NCBI RefSeq assembly: GCF_050920705.1
Contig: NZ_CP154799.1
Coordinates: 2,170,001 to 2,234,000, forward strand
Length of the DNA stretch: 64,000 nucleotides
From: Regnicoccus_A sp014224355
GTDB taxonomy: Bacteria; Cyanobacteriota; Cyanobacteriia; PCC-6307; Cyanobiaceae
Direction: 5' to 3'
The notes beneath the pieces were generated by a model, which saw only the letters and a list, made by a program, of their open reading frames with translations, did not search any database and was not told where the DNA came from. Made by a program: the position numbers and the translations under genes. How positions within the stretch are numbered: the first letter of the stretch is position 1; each line of letters begins with the position of its first letter. Below are positions 46,442 through 55,172 of this stretch, piece after piece.

Positions 46442-47282
46442 TCAGCTCCAGCGTCTTGGATGGGCCTGGCGGGCCTTCTGGTAGACATGGGCTCGCTCCC
46501 GGCAGATTGCTGTGGCGGTACCGCTATGGCGTTGATGGGGCGTGACGAATTTGATGGCGCTGTGGCGGTGCCGGTGGTTGTACCAATCCACAAAAGCCGC
46601 CACCCACTCGCATGCCTTGTCTTTGCTGGCGAATGGCCGGCTGGGGTAGTCGGGACGGTATTTGACCGTTCGGAACAGGGATTCCGAGTAGGGGTTGTCG
46701 TTGGAGACCCTTGGCCTGGAGAAGGATCTGAGCACCCCCATCTCCTCCAGCCGTGATTCCAGCGTCGCCCCGCGCATGGCATTGCCGTTGTCGGCGTGGA
46801 GGATCAGTGGCGGCTGCTGGCACTGGCGGCTGCCAAAGCCCCTGGGCCGCCAATAGCGCTCCTTGAGGCAGGCCCGCTGCACCAGCACAGCCGCGATCTC
46901 GGCTGACTCCACCTCGGCCACGTCCCAGGCCACCACCTTGCGGCTCCAGACGTCGACCACCAGATAGAGATACAGCCACACACCCCGCACCGTGGTGGGC
47001 AAAAAGCTGATATCCCAGCTCCAAACCCTGTTTGGGCCATCCGCCCTGAGGCGCGGCACAGAGCGGGGTTCCTGCGGCAGCCGGGCCCGCCCACGCCGAT
47101 GGCACTGTCCTGCCTGGTGCAAGACCCGATAGAAGCTGCTCTCGGAGCCGATGTAGAGCCCCTGATCAGCCAAGGCCGGCACGATCTGTCCCGGCGGCAG
47201 CGAGGCGTACGCCGGCTGGTTGCAGGTGAGCAGGATCCGCTGGCGCTCCTCCTCACTCAGCCGGTGAAGGTAGCGCCCCTCC
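46442..47282 (-). pseudogene. IS3-like OrfB, C-terminal part
   Basis: This piece reads YLHRLSEEERQRILLTC, PGQIVPALADQGLYIGSESS, then the integrase core with Asp in VWSWDISFLPT, Asp in LILHADNGNAM and Glu in NDNPYSESLFRTVKY, ending HRHSAIKFVTPHQRHSG. All three acidic residues are kept, so the only major lesion is the IS256 insertion at 47283. The frame continues into the IS256 end to 47377, so a chimeric start there is conceivable. The N-terminal piece is at 48855-49090. Confidence 0.8.
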
Positions 47283-47461
47283 GAGTGGTGTAACTCAGGA
47301 GGTCCTGTGACCCTCTCAGGAGGGTGAACAGGAGCAGTCAGGGGATGACTGCTTGGAAGCTGATTGTTCAGCTCCATTAATCCACTATGAACCCTGATCG
47401 CTGAATATGCAACTCAGTGATCGTAGAGTTCTGTGTAGATCGAGGGACGAGCTGGTGCCCT

Positions 47462-48718
47462 TCAGGTGATGGCTGCCGCCGCCTGCGCGTCGATGTCGCC
47501 GTCCATCAGCTCCAGGGCCTCTTCTGGCTCCGGGATCTTGGCCATGGTGGCCTCGGAGAAGAAGCGACGGCGCTCCAGCTGCCATTCTTCCTGCTGCTCC
47601 AGCAGTTGGCTGCCCACCAGGCGGGTGATCGCAGCGTCGTTGGGGAAGATGCCGACCACGTTCGTGCGCCGTTTGATCTCCTTGTTGAGCCGCTCGAGCG
47701 GGTTGGTGCTCCAGATCTTGCGCCAGTGCTCCTGCGGGAAGTGCAGGAACGCCAGCACGTCGTCACGGGCAGCCTCCATTACGGGCACGGCTGCTGGGAA
47801 CTGCTTGCGCAGCATCTCGGTGACCCGCTGCCAGTGGGCACGCACCTGGTCGGGAGCCTGGATCACGAACACCGCTTTCATGGCAGCGGCCACCATGTCC
47901 TGGCCAGCCTTGGGAACGTGGGACAGGAGGTTGCGCAGGAAGTGCACCCGGCAGCGCTGCCAGCAGCAGCCCTGGAACATGCGCTTGATCGCCGCCGTCA
48001 GGCCAAGGTGGGCATCGGAGATCACCAGCCGGGTGCCGGTCAGGCCTCGCTCCTTGAGTGAGCCCAGAAACTGACGCCAGAAGCCCTCGGCCTCACTGTC
48101 GCCCACGGCAATGCCGAGCACCTCGCGGTAGCCGAGGGCATTGATGCCGATCGCCACCACCACGGCCCGCGACACCACCTGCATGTTGCGGCCGAGGCGG
48201 CCGTGGAGATAGGTGGCGTCGAGGTAGACGTACGGAAAGCGGGCATGGTCCAAAGGCCGGCCCAGAAAGGCTTTCACCTGCTCGTCGAGGCCCTGGCAGA
48301 TGCGGCTCACCTCCGATTTGGAGATGCCGCTGGCCCCGCCCAATGCCTCCACCAGGGCGTCGACCTTGCGGGTGGAGATGCCACCGGTGTAGGCCTCCAT
48401 CACCACGGCGTAGAGGGCCTTGTCGACCCGGCGGCGCGGTTCGAGCCAGTTGGGGAAGAAGCTGCCCTGCCGCAGTTTGGGGATGGCCAGGGTGAGGTCG
48501 CCTACCTGGGTGGTGAGCAGCCGCTCGCGGTAGCCGTTGCGGTGGGTCGAGCGTTGATCGGGGCAGCGCTCATGGAGCTGGGCACCGGTCAGGGCAGAAA
48601 CCTCAGCCTCCAGCAGGTCCTGGAAGCCCCGGCGCACGATCTCTGGGATCAGGGCGCCAGCGGTGGTGCCCTCCATGAGCTGGCTCAGCTCGGAGGCGCC
48701 ACTATGGGTGAGGGTCAT
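47462..48718 (-). CDS. IS256-family (mutator-type) transposase
   Basis: From ATG 48718 (a start at 48772 is possible) the 418-residue protein has IPKLRQGSFFPNWLEPRRR, the catalytic Asp in YVYLDATYLHGR, Asp in LVISDAHLGL and Glu in STNPLERLNKEIKRR, with the CxxH-type insertion QRCRVHFLRNLL. This is the full mutator/IS256 pattern and no lesion is visible, so the element may be active. The partial transposase at the right edge of the window is a second, about two-thirds similar member. Confidence 0.9.
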   Translation of the reverse strand: MTLTHSGASELSQLMEGTTAGALIPEIVRRGFQDLLEAEVSALTGAQLHERCPDQRSTHRNGYRERLLTTQVGDLTLAIPKLRQGSFFPNWLEPRRRVDKALYAVVMEAYTGGISTRKVDALVEALGGASGISKSEVSRICQGLDEQVKAFLGRPLDHARFPYVYLDATYLHGRLGRNMQVVSRAVVVAIGINALGYREVLGIAVGDSEAEGFWRQFLGSLKERGLTGTRLVISDAHLGLTAAIKRMFQGCCWQRCRVHFLRNLLSHVPKAGQDMVAAAMKAVFVIQAPDQVRAHWQRVTEMLRKQFPAAVPVMEAARDDVLAFLHFPQEHWRKIWSTNPLERLNKEIKRRTNVVGIFPNDAAITRLVGSQLLEQQEEWQLERRRFFSEATMAKIPEPEEALELMDGDIDAQAAAAIT

Positions 48719-48808
48719 GGTCTGTGTTCGGTTCGGTGGTAGTGCTCCGAACAGGGTCACAGACCGGCCCACCCATTGCCACAGCTGAGATCTGAGGGAG
48801 GTGAACCG

Positions 48809-48831
48809 TCAGCCCCGGCTACGCCGGGGCT
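48809..48831. repeat. Hairpin inside the IS256 right end
   Basis: CAGCCCCGGC-TAC-GCCGGGGCTG, a perfect 10-base-pair stem with a 3-base loop, lies 10 bases inside the terminal repeat, upstream of the transposase. The same hairpin with loop TTA occurs at 63441-63463 in front of the other IS256 transposase. It could block incoming transcription or mark the end for transposase. Confidence 0.75.
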
Positions 48832-48854
48832 GATCCTCCCGAGTTACACCACTC

Positions 48855-49090
48855 CATGGGACGCCGCTCCGGTGAACAACCAGGCGAGGACTTCCTTTAC
48901 GGCGGTCCTTGCCGTCCCCATCACCCAGAAAGGCCTTTCGCCAGCGCTTGAGGGTGCGCAGGCAGATGCCGATCTCACGACAGGCGCTCACCAGGCCGGC
49001 GCCAGCGGCATTGGCCTCGCCGATCAGCTCGATCACCTTCCGCCGGTGCGCGGCGCTCGTCAGCCTTCCTCGTCCTCCGAGCAGAAGGCA
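48855..49090 (-). pseudogene. IS3-like OrfB, N-terminal part
   Basis: In the -1 frame behind A AAA AAG of orfA the minus strand reads VGCLLLGGRGRLTSAAHRRK, ACREIGICLRTLKRWRKAFL and DRRKGSPRLVVH, equivalent to the helix-turn-helix start of OrfB at 21.1 kb. It is cut at 48855 by the IS256. Together with 46442-47282 it makes up one OrfB. Confidence 0.8.
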
Positions 49091-49566
49091 TCCCACTTTT
49101 TTCGCAGCACCAGCAAGGCCGCCATCTCCGCCATGGCCTTTTCCTTGCGCTGCAGCTCCTTCTTGAGAGCCTTGATCTCCCGCTGGTCCTGGGCCCGGAG
49201 CCTTTCGAGCTCCTTCTGCTCGGCCATCGTCAGCACCGGCTTGGCGTTGGCATCCTGGGCTGCCTGCCGCCAACGGTTCACCTGCTCAGGGAACAGGCCC
49301 CGCTCACGGCAGTAGGCACTGAGCTCGGTGGCGTTCAGCCCTGCCGTCTCCAGCACCACCGTGAACTTATCGGCAGCACTCCAGCCTTCTGGTTCCTTCT
49401 CGGATGCCGGCACCACCTCCCCCTGTAACCGCCAGGTCTTCCTCCATTTGTAGAGGGTGATCACGTGGATGCCCAGCTCTTCTGAAATCCGGGCCACGCT
49501 CTGGCGTTGCGGCGGGCTCATCCGCCTTCTCACATCAGCCTTGACGGCCTCGCTGTATCGGCGCAT
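49060..49566 (-). CDS. IS3-like transposase OrfA
   Basis: The 168-residue protein has SVARISEELGIHVITLYKW, LSAYCRERGLFPEQVNRWRQ and a coiled coil (EIKALKKELQRKEKAMAEM), collinear with the OrfA at 21.15-21.66 kb. CGA AAA AAG near the end is the slippery site for the shift to OrfB. The frame is intact, but its OrfB partner is interrupted. Confidence 0.82.
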   Translation of the reverse strand: MRRYSEAVKADVRRRMSPPQRQSVARISEELGIHVITLYKWRKTWRLQGEVVPASEKEPEGWSAADKFTVVLETAGLNATELSAYCRERGLFPEQVNRWRQAAQDANAKPVLTMAEQKELERLRAQDQREIKALKKELQRKEKAMAEMAALLVLRKKWDAFCSEDEEG

Positions 49567-49644
49567 TGGTCATGTCCTCAAGCCCCCGGGTGTACGGATC
49601 AGAGGGGTGACATCTTTCCTGAAACCGGGGGGAGCACCAAGGCG

Positions 49645-49868
49645 CTACAGCTCGTCCAGCCAGCGAAAGAACAGGCGGTGCCGATCCTTGCCCTCGATAG
49701 CGGATGCCGGCAACACCTTCAGCCGGGCGTCCGGGAACTGGGCCTGGGTGATGTCGGCAGCATGGGCCTCATCGAGGGCCTCAACAATCTCGATGCCGTC
49801 CCCCAGGGAACTGGAGAAGAACACAGCGAAGCGGATGGTGCCTCGGGGGTATCAGGGGCTGCAGCCAT
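49645..49868 (-). pseudogene. Remnant of an uncharacterised protein, frame-broken
   Basis: After MAAAPDTP (ATG 49868) a run of five C is followed by a frame change into RGTIRFAVFFSSSLGDGIEI, VEALDEAHAADITQAQFPDA and KDRHRLFFRWLDEL with a stop at 49645. The composition is that of a real globular C-terminus. One added or lost base in the C run would restore about 75 codons. I know no family. It borders the IS3-like element. Confidence 0.4.
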
Positions 49869-49989
49869 CTTCAGAGGTTAAAGATGGGGGGCTATCAAGA
49901 AAAACTAGACTTCCTCAGGGACGTCATCAAGGCTTGTGATGTCCATGAGTTGATGGCTGGGTGATTGCTGAGCGTGTCGCCCACCAAAT

Positions 49990-50476
49990 GAGTACAGTTG
50001 TAAACCAAAAAGACAGCCTCATGACAGCTGAGTTGCTTTTGCCTATGCTCTTGTTAGTGTCGACGTGCGTGCCGGGCACAAACACAGCGGAGGCATCAAT
50101 GAGCCACAACAGCAGTTCGTCCGTACAAGTGACAAACAACTTTGCCTATGCCGCTTACATAACGATTAACCATATGTATGGCACTTCACCCGCCGAATCT
50201 CATACATGGAAGAATGTCATGCCAGGAACAACTACCGACCCTGATATGACTGTCTCCTACAATCTGGGGGGGTTTGTTTTGGGTCATGACAAATGGTATG
50301 CTGAGGTAGAAGTGCTAGGCGGGCCGCACAAAGGCAGATACATCAGCGACACGGATGCCTGCACCTTGCATGCTGCAGATGTCGGCAAGATACTAACCTT
50401 CAGCGTAAGTGAGAATCATTTCACAGTGGCTGCATCCAGAAATCATGCATCGCCTCACTGGCTAGTTCACCCTTGA
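49990..50476 (+). CDS. Small protein of unknown function, possibly exported
   Basis: The frame is open from 49961; ATG 50020 or an earlier start would give a hydrophobic N-terminus (MTAELLLPMLLLVSTCVPGT), which could be a signal peptide, followed by SVQVTNNFAYAAYITINHMY and GGPHKGRYISDTDACTLHAAD, a strand-rich domain of about 110 residues. GC is lower than in neighbours. I recognise no family and the start is uncertain. Confidence 0.45.
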
Positions 50477-50578
50477 CCCGAGCAGATTAAATGACATTAG
50501 GGCACCTCGAAAAATCTATGCCGCTCCCTGCCATCCCGTGAAATAGGCAATAGAATTAGTTCAGTTCAACATTGCTGA

Positions 50579-51650
50579 ATGGGACAGCGTGGATTCTGGG
50601 ATGAGGAGAAGCGCATTCACAGGCTTCAGCAGAAGAAGCCCACGTTAGCGACCTTATCCGAGGCGATTCCCTGGGAGGCATTCAGGCCGCTGCTGGAGTA
50701 GGGTTACAGCCATAAACGTAAGAGCAATGCTGGCCGGAAGCGGATTGATCCGCTCATCCTCTTCAAGATGCTGGTGCTTCAGCAACTGTTCAACTTCAGC
50801 AATGAGGAGCTGGAATTCCAAGTCAACGACAGACGCTCATTTGAGGAGTTTATCGGACTTGGAGTGATGAACAGCATTCCCGATGCCACCACCATTGCGT
50901 TCTTCCGCGAGCGGCTCCGCAAGGCGGGTGTCATCGATGACCTTTTTGAACGGTTTGAGGAGCACCTGCGGTCCCAGGGCCTGGAGGCCCGCGGTGGACA
51001 GATCTTCGATGCCACGCTGGTCCCTGTTCCTAAACAGCGAAACTCACGACCTGAGAACGAATCCATCAAGCGCGGGCAGCTGCCAGATGGATGGGCCGAC
51101 AAGCCAGAGCGCCTGCGGCAGAGGGATCTTGACGCTCGATGGGTCAAAAAGAACGGCATCAGCCACTCCGGGTACAAGAACAGCATCTGCATTGACGCCA
51201 CTCACGGCTTCATCCGCAGATACGCCATTACCCCAGCCAATATTCACGAAAGCCAGATGATCTCGCAGGTTCTAGATCCTGAGAACTGGGATGACTTCGT
51301 CTGGGCTGATTCCGGCTACGCCGGCGCGCGGTATGAAGATCTACTGGAAGTGGCTGGTTTTGAGAGCCGAATTCATGAGAAGGGTACGCGTTGCCATCCC
51401 TTGAGCGAGGAGGCCAAGGAACGCAACAAGGTGCGATCGAGCGTGCGGGCAAGGGTTGAGCACGTCTTCGGGACAGTCACTACCTCTATGCACGGCAAAC
51501 TGACAAGACGAATTGGCTTGGCCAGAACGAAGGCTTGGCGAGGACTGGCGGCTCTAGGTCATCAACCTTCCTGCTCAGCAGCAAGCTCCAGATCTTGAAT
51601 GAGGTCGCCGAGGTGTTCCAGGACGGGATACAGCTCCAATGTAACCCGTG
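50579..51650 (+). pseudogene. IS5-family transposase with nonsense and frameshift
   Basis: From ATG 50579 the frame reads MGQRGFWDEEKRIHRLQQKK ... WEAFRPLLE, then a TAG (50699-50701), and continues RKRIDPLILFKMLVLQQLFN. The DDE core has Asp in GQIFDATLVPVPKQRNS, Asp in FVWADSGYAGARY and Glu in RARVEHVFGTV. Near 51550 the frame shifts to SSKLQILNEVAEVFQDG. It differs from the other IS5 copies (the WADKPERLRQRDLDARW insertion marks another subgroup). Two lesions make it inactive. Confidence 0.82.
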
Positions 51651-51814
51651 GATGGACAGATCAGGCTCCCCCATAAGGGGGATGCCCATGGGTCCACGCA
51701 GGGGTTACGTTCAGTACATCAGCGGGACAGTTGCCGCATCGCCAGGCAGTCCATCGGCTTGGTGGGCTGAAGGCGGGCTCCAACGTTTCTTACACACCAC
51801 ACCGCAACAAGATC

Positions 51815-53554
51815 ATGGCCGCACGAAGATTCACAGATGAACAAGAGCAGGAGATCGCTCGCAGGTATCAGGCAGGCGAAAATCAAGTGGTACTGGCAGA
51901 TGCGTTCAGGGTGAGCTGCCCAACTGTCCGCGGCATACTTAAGCGTAACGGGGTAAAGATACGTGGTATATCCGAAGCCAAGCGAAGCTTCACCGAAGAC
52001 CAAGAACTGGAAATTGCTCGTAGATACGCGGATGGTGAGACAACGATTAGGCTTGGTCAAGAGTTCGGCGTATCAAACGGAACAATTAGCCAAGTCCTCA
52101 AGCGCCGTGGGATAGAACGGCGTATAGTGGGCGATTACTCGCGTATATTTGATGATCAGCAAGAGGCAGATGTATGCAGTCGCTACCAGAACGGCGAAAG
52201 CGCAAGCGGGCTCGGCAAAGAATTTGGCGTAAAGCATGGAGTCATAACAGATTGTCTTCGGCGTCATGGCATCCCAGTACGCTCGCAGAAGGAAGTCCAG
52301 GGTAAACTGAGCAGCAAGCAGGAGGCTGAAATTTGCTCTCGCTATCAAGCAGGCGAGAGCAGTATCAGACTTAGCAAAGACTATTCAGTAGGCCGTGAAG
52401 CAATCGGCAAAGTTCTTAGGCGCCATGGCGTCTCGATGCGCGCCCTCAACAGATTTGGCAGTGAACAAGAGCAGGAGATTGCCCGCCGCTATCTGGCTGG
52501 CGAGGGTACTATGGAGTTGGCCAACGAATTTCAACTATCACGCAAAACAATAGGTAGAATACTTGAACGCCACGGCTTCTCGCTGCGCCCGAAAACCGAG
52601 CTTATAGACAAGCTCATCTCTGAACATGCGGCACAAATCTGCTCCTACTATAAAGAAGGCAAAAGCACAACCGAGTTGGGTGATGAATACGGAGTTTCCG
52701 CTAACTCTATAATGAAGGTTCTTGCTGCATTCGATGTGCCCATCCGCCCTGCGGGCGAATCGCTACGATCATTCACCGAAGATCAAGAGAAAAAGATCGG
52801 CGCTCAGTATGCAGCAGGCGCAAATGCAACTCAGATTGGCAAGGACTATGGAGTGACGCCCGGTACGATCTATAGGGTGCTTAAGCGTCAAGGTGTCCCA
52901 ATTCGCGCAATGGGTGAATCTCAGCGCAGTCTGGATAGCGTTCAAGAGGCCGAGGTGTGCTCCAGGTATGCAGCGGGTGAAAACACCTACTCCATAAGCG
53001 ACGACTACGACATCTCGATTGTAACTGTCTACAAGGCGTTGCATCGTGGTGGAGTTGAGATCCGCGAAGGCATTACGGGGGGCGACTCGGTTGAGTATGC
53101 TTTAACCAGCACTGGACACTACAGCAGTCAGCGCGAATGTAGCTTTTACGTCTTTGACCTTGCTAACCATCCGGGCTGCTCCAAGCCTGGCATCGCTTTT
53201 AATCTTGAAACACGAATAACGCAAAGCGGTGGTGAGTATGGAGATATGCATATCGAGTTTACGTTTGCCACTCGCCAAGAGGCATTCTTCCTGGAGCAGG
53301 CCGTCCTTGATGCCACCAGAGGGTGCGCACGGTGTCCATCAGCTCTTGCTGGTTGGGCTGGGGCAAGTGAAGTTCGCGCCATGCCCGCCGAGGATCTGGT
53401 AGCCATCGCTGAACGTCTGGCAGACGAGATGGATGAGTTGGGCGTGTGGGAGTTTGCAGCCCGGTATGTGCCGATGACCAGCGCCCAGCGGGCAATCTGT
53501 CAACAGCGGGCACTTGAGAACGAACCGGCGTTCGTGTCTGTGGAGCAGGACTGA
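51815..53554 (+). CDS. Array of eight helix-turn-helix units fused to a GIY-YIG/T5orf172-like nuclease domain
   Basis: From ATG 51815 the 579-residue protein consists of eight repeats of 50-56 residues with the plan R-x-FT-x-x-QE-x-E-I-x-x-RY-x-A-GE-x4-L-x-x-x-F-x-V-S-x4-I-x-x-VLKR-x-GV-x-IR, each a resolvase-type helix-turn-helix. They begin near residues 4, 57, 110, 163, 213, 266, 318 and 371. Residues about 430-520 resemble a GIY-YIG/T5orf172 nuclease: FYVFDLANHPG for the GIY strand, SKPGIAFNLETRI with the Arg, and AFFLEQAVLD with the Glu. A modular DNA reader with a terminal cutter, homing-endonuclease-like, is the inference. GC is below that of the neighbours. A longer frame upstream (51731) is also open. 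Confidence 0.75.
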   Translation: MAARRFTDEQEQEIARRYQAGENQVVLADAFRVSCPTVRGILKRNGVKIRGISEAKRSFTEDQELEIARRYADGETTIRLGQEFGVSNGTISQVLKRRGIERRIVGDYSRIFDDQQEADVCSRYQNGESASGLGKEFGVKHGVITDCLRRHGIPVRSQKEVQGKLSSKQEAEICSRYQAGESSIRLSKDYSVGREAIGKVLRRHGVSMRALNRFGSEQEQEIARRYLAGEGTMELANEFQLSRKTIGRILERHGFSLRPKTELIDKLISEHAAQICSYYKEGKSTTELGDEYGVSANSIMKVLAAFDVPIRPAGESLRSFTEDQEKKIGAQYAAGANATQIGKDYGVTPGTIYRVLKRQGVPIRAMGESQRSLDSVQEAEVCSRYAAGENTYSISDDYDISIVTVYKALHRGGVEIREGITGGDSVEYALTSTGHYSSQRECSFYVFDLANHPGCSKPGIAFNLETRITQSGGEYGDMHIEFTFATRQEAFFLEQAVLDATRGCARCPSALAGWAGASEVRAMPAEDLVAIAERLADEMDELGVWEFAARYVPMTSAQRAICQQRALENEPAFVSVEQD

Positions 53555-53745
53555 TGCCCAACCCTGACACCGAGAGGAAGCGCCGCTGGCGTGCGAGGAA
53601 GCGCGGAGTACTGGAGCCTGTACCGACCTGCGCCTGCGGGAGGAAGATGCTGGGTGACCGTGAGATGTGCCGTGCCTGCTGGCTGAAGACGGACGAGGGG
53701 AAGGAGTACACACGGCAGAAGGTGCAGCGGCACAGGTCGCGATAG
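53554..53745 (+). CDS. Small basic Cys-containing protein coupled to the HTH-array gene
   Basis: The 63-residue protein starts in the stop of the preceding gene (TGATG). It has a basic head (TERKRRWRARKRG), then CACGRKMLGDREMCRACW, a C-x-C ... C-x-x-C zinc-knuckle candidate, and a basic tail (EYTRQKVQRHRSR). Similar small proteins occur in phages. The tight coupling suggests it acts with the nuclease-like protein, perhaps as an accessory DNA-binding subunit. Confidence 0.6.
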   Translation: MPNPDTERKRRWRARKRGVLEPVPTCACGRKMLGDREMCRACWLKTDEGKEYTRQKVQRHRSR

Positions 53746-54039
53746 GCGATGGGCATGGTTCAGTCCGCTGGGACCACCCCCAGTAGCACCAGCAGGGTGG
53801 TCGAAGTAGACGGCGCAGGCTGATGCCTAGCTGTGTAGTCCCACCAGGTTGTTCAGCTGACAATTGTCTGTGAGGTCGCCAGCGGCTGGGATCCACTGAG
53901 CACTACTCTACGCGATATTACGAAAGAACCACTCGCCTCTCAATGGACGGCTGGCTCCAGTAGCCCAATGGCCGTAACGTCCTTCGCTTCCACCGTGACC
54001 CAGCCCCCGGTGGCTCCCGCCGGGGGCCAGGGTGCCCTT

Positions 54040-54190
54040 TATGTCACCGCCCAGCTGAATCGGAACAACTTGAGCAGGTTGTGGCCCGTGCTCATCAGCG
54101 ACCACTCTCCGTTCACCCTCTCAAGCCCCCACAGCAGGATGCGCCGCAGGCCGCGATTTTCTTTCGTCTGACCAAACACCGGCAGCCGCA
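54040..54190 (-). pseudogene. IS1182-type transposase, C-terminal relic
   Basis: The minus strand encodes FGQTKENRGLRRILLWGLER then VNGEWSLMSTGHNLLKLFRF and a stop, the counterpart of GQIKEARGLRRFLLRGLEK and EWHLIATTHNLLKLFRH at the end of the intact transposase at 17.1 kb. Nothing else of this element remains. The preceding 53746-54039 holds no gene. Confidence 0.75.
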
Positions 54191-54204
54191 GGCATCAAAC
54201 GTAC

Positions 54205-54290
54205 TAGCCACGGCCCCCCACTGTCCGCAAAGAAGTTCGCTCGGACTGAACCATCCACCTGGGGGCTCAAACGACAACGACCATGACGAC
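54205..54290 (+). repeat. Lone end of the 19.9 kb IS3-like element
   Basis: AAAGAAGTTCGCTCGGACTG, AACCATCCACCTGGGGGC and the following AAACGACAACGACCATG match the start-side end of the element in the serpin gene (AAAGAAGTCCGCTCGGTCTG ... CCATCCACCAGGGGGCCAAA ... ACCATG). No transposase follows. Confidence 0.65.
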
Positions 54291-54330
54291 AGGCCGCGTC
54301 GCCCAGGTTGGTGCTTGGCTTTCTCTATGG

Positions 54331-54654
54331 CTAAAGCCCAGCACAGTCTTTCTTGGTGGTTCCGAGAACCTTCATCAGATCTGTCCTTGATTCAGAGTCT
54401 GATGTAATTGACTGAACTCCGACAAGATAAGACAAACCCTTAGCAATGGAAGCACATCTTGCTTTCCCGGCAGCTCGTGCATACTCTTCGAGAAGAGTCG
54501 CCGAACCTTTGGCCTTGTCGCAATTTATCTTGCTTTGATATTCTAAGCACGCCAGGGTTGAGTCTTCTACGCGCCCTAGCATCCCGGCGTGAGCAGGCGC
54601 GCCAATTGCCAGCACAAAAAGAAGTGGAGAGCACGAGCGCAATGCTTTAAGCAT
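54331..54654 (-). CDS. Small secreted protein of unknown function
   Basis: From ATG 54654 (54681 is an alternative start) the product has a signal peptide (MLKALRSCSPLLFVLAIGAPAHA) and about 80 mature residues with four Cys (TLACLEYQSKINCDKAKG ... KARCASIAKG ... TTKKDCAG), probably paired. No family recognised. A weak GGAG-like stretch is absent, so the start is chosen by the signal peptide. Confidence 0.55.
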   Translation of the reverse strand: MLKALRSCSPLLFVLAIGAPAHAGMLGRVEDSTLACLEYQSKINCDKAKGSATLLEEYARAAGKARCASIAKGLSYLVGVQSITSDSESRTDLMKVLGTTKKDCAGL

Positions 54655-54681
54655 TGGAAATAATCGGCTAATCGCTGCCAC

Positions 54682-55172
54682 TTTAGCAACAGGGAGCTAG
54701 CTTAATCCCTCATACGGCAACTACATCCCCATCGCCAGCCACAGCGAAACCACTGAATCTCTCGGTGGGGAAGCTGGGTTCGTGCAATCGGTGCTGATCA
54801 CCGACTCCTCCGACCCGGTGCCTGAGGCCACCGAGACTGTGCGTCTTGATCCAGTACCCAGCCATGCGGAACTCATGAACGACAGCCGGCTGCTTGATTA
54901 TGTGCTGAGGCGGAGTGGGTTAGAGAGAGAACCTGCGGAATCCCACCGTGATCCGATCTGAGAAAAGCTGGATAGCTTATGGACATCGTGAATCCAAGAA
55001 CAATAAATCCGCCAGCAGGTGTGCTGTCCAGCACAAAACAGACCAACTGCTTGTATTGGCGTAAAGTGCATAAAGAATCCGCAGCTTGGATCGAAGGGGG
55101 CTGCCAGGATCTGGCGATAACGAGTAATGTCTGTGGATCGAATTCTCCGATAAGCCAGTCCTGGCTCTGAGC
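54682..55172. other. Gene-poor stretch with a possible coding remnant
   Basis: On the plus strand 54697-54961 a frame without start codon reads YGNYIPIASHSETTESLGGE, FVQSVLITDSSDPVPEATET, VRLDPVPSHAELMNDSRLLD and stops; the composition is protein-like, so it is perhaps the tail of a deleted gene. The remaining bases to 55172 show nothing. Confidence 0.35.

Larger units (their letters stand above)
47283..48854 (-). mobile_element. IS256-family element nested in the IS3-like OrfB
   Basis: Perfect 14-base terminal repeats GAGTGGTGTAACTC stand at 47283-47296 and, inverted, at 48841-48854, each followed inwards by a near-identical GGAGG. The element is 1572 bases. No 8-9 base target duplication is visible (flanks GCGCCCCTCC and CATGGGACGC), so rearrangement since insertion is possible. 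Inside the right end lies the hairpin at 48809-48831. Confidence 0.88.
46311..49624 (-). mobile_element. IS3-like element related to the 19.9 kb copy, disrupted by a nested IS256
   Basis: The ends are TTTCAGGGAAGGTGTCACTCC (left) and, reverse-complemented, TTTCAGGAAAGATGTCACCCC (right). Without the nested IS256 (47283-48854) the element is about 1.74 kb, like the 1.83 kb copy in the serpin gene. No target duplication is seen. The 160 bases between the amylase stop (46146) and the left end contain no gene. Confidence 0.75.
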
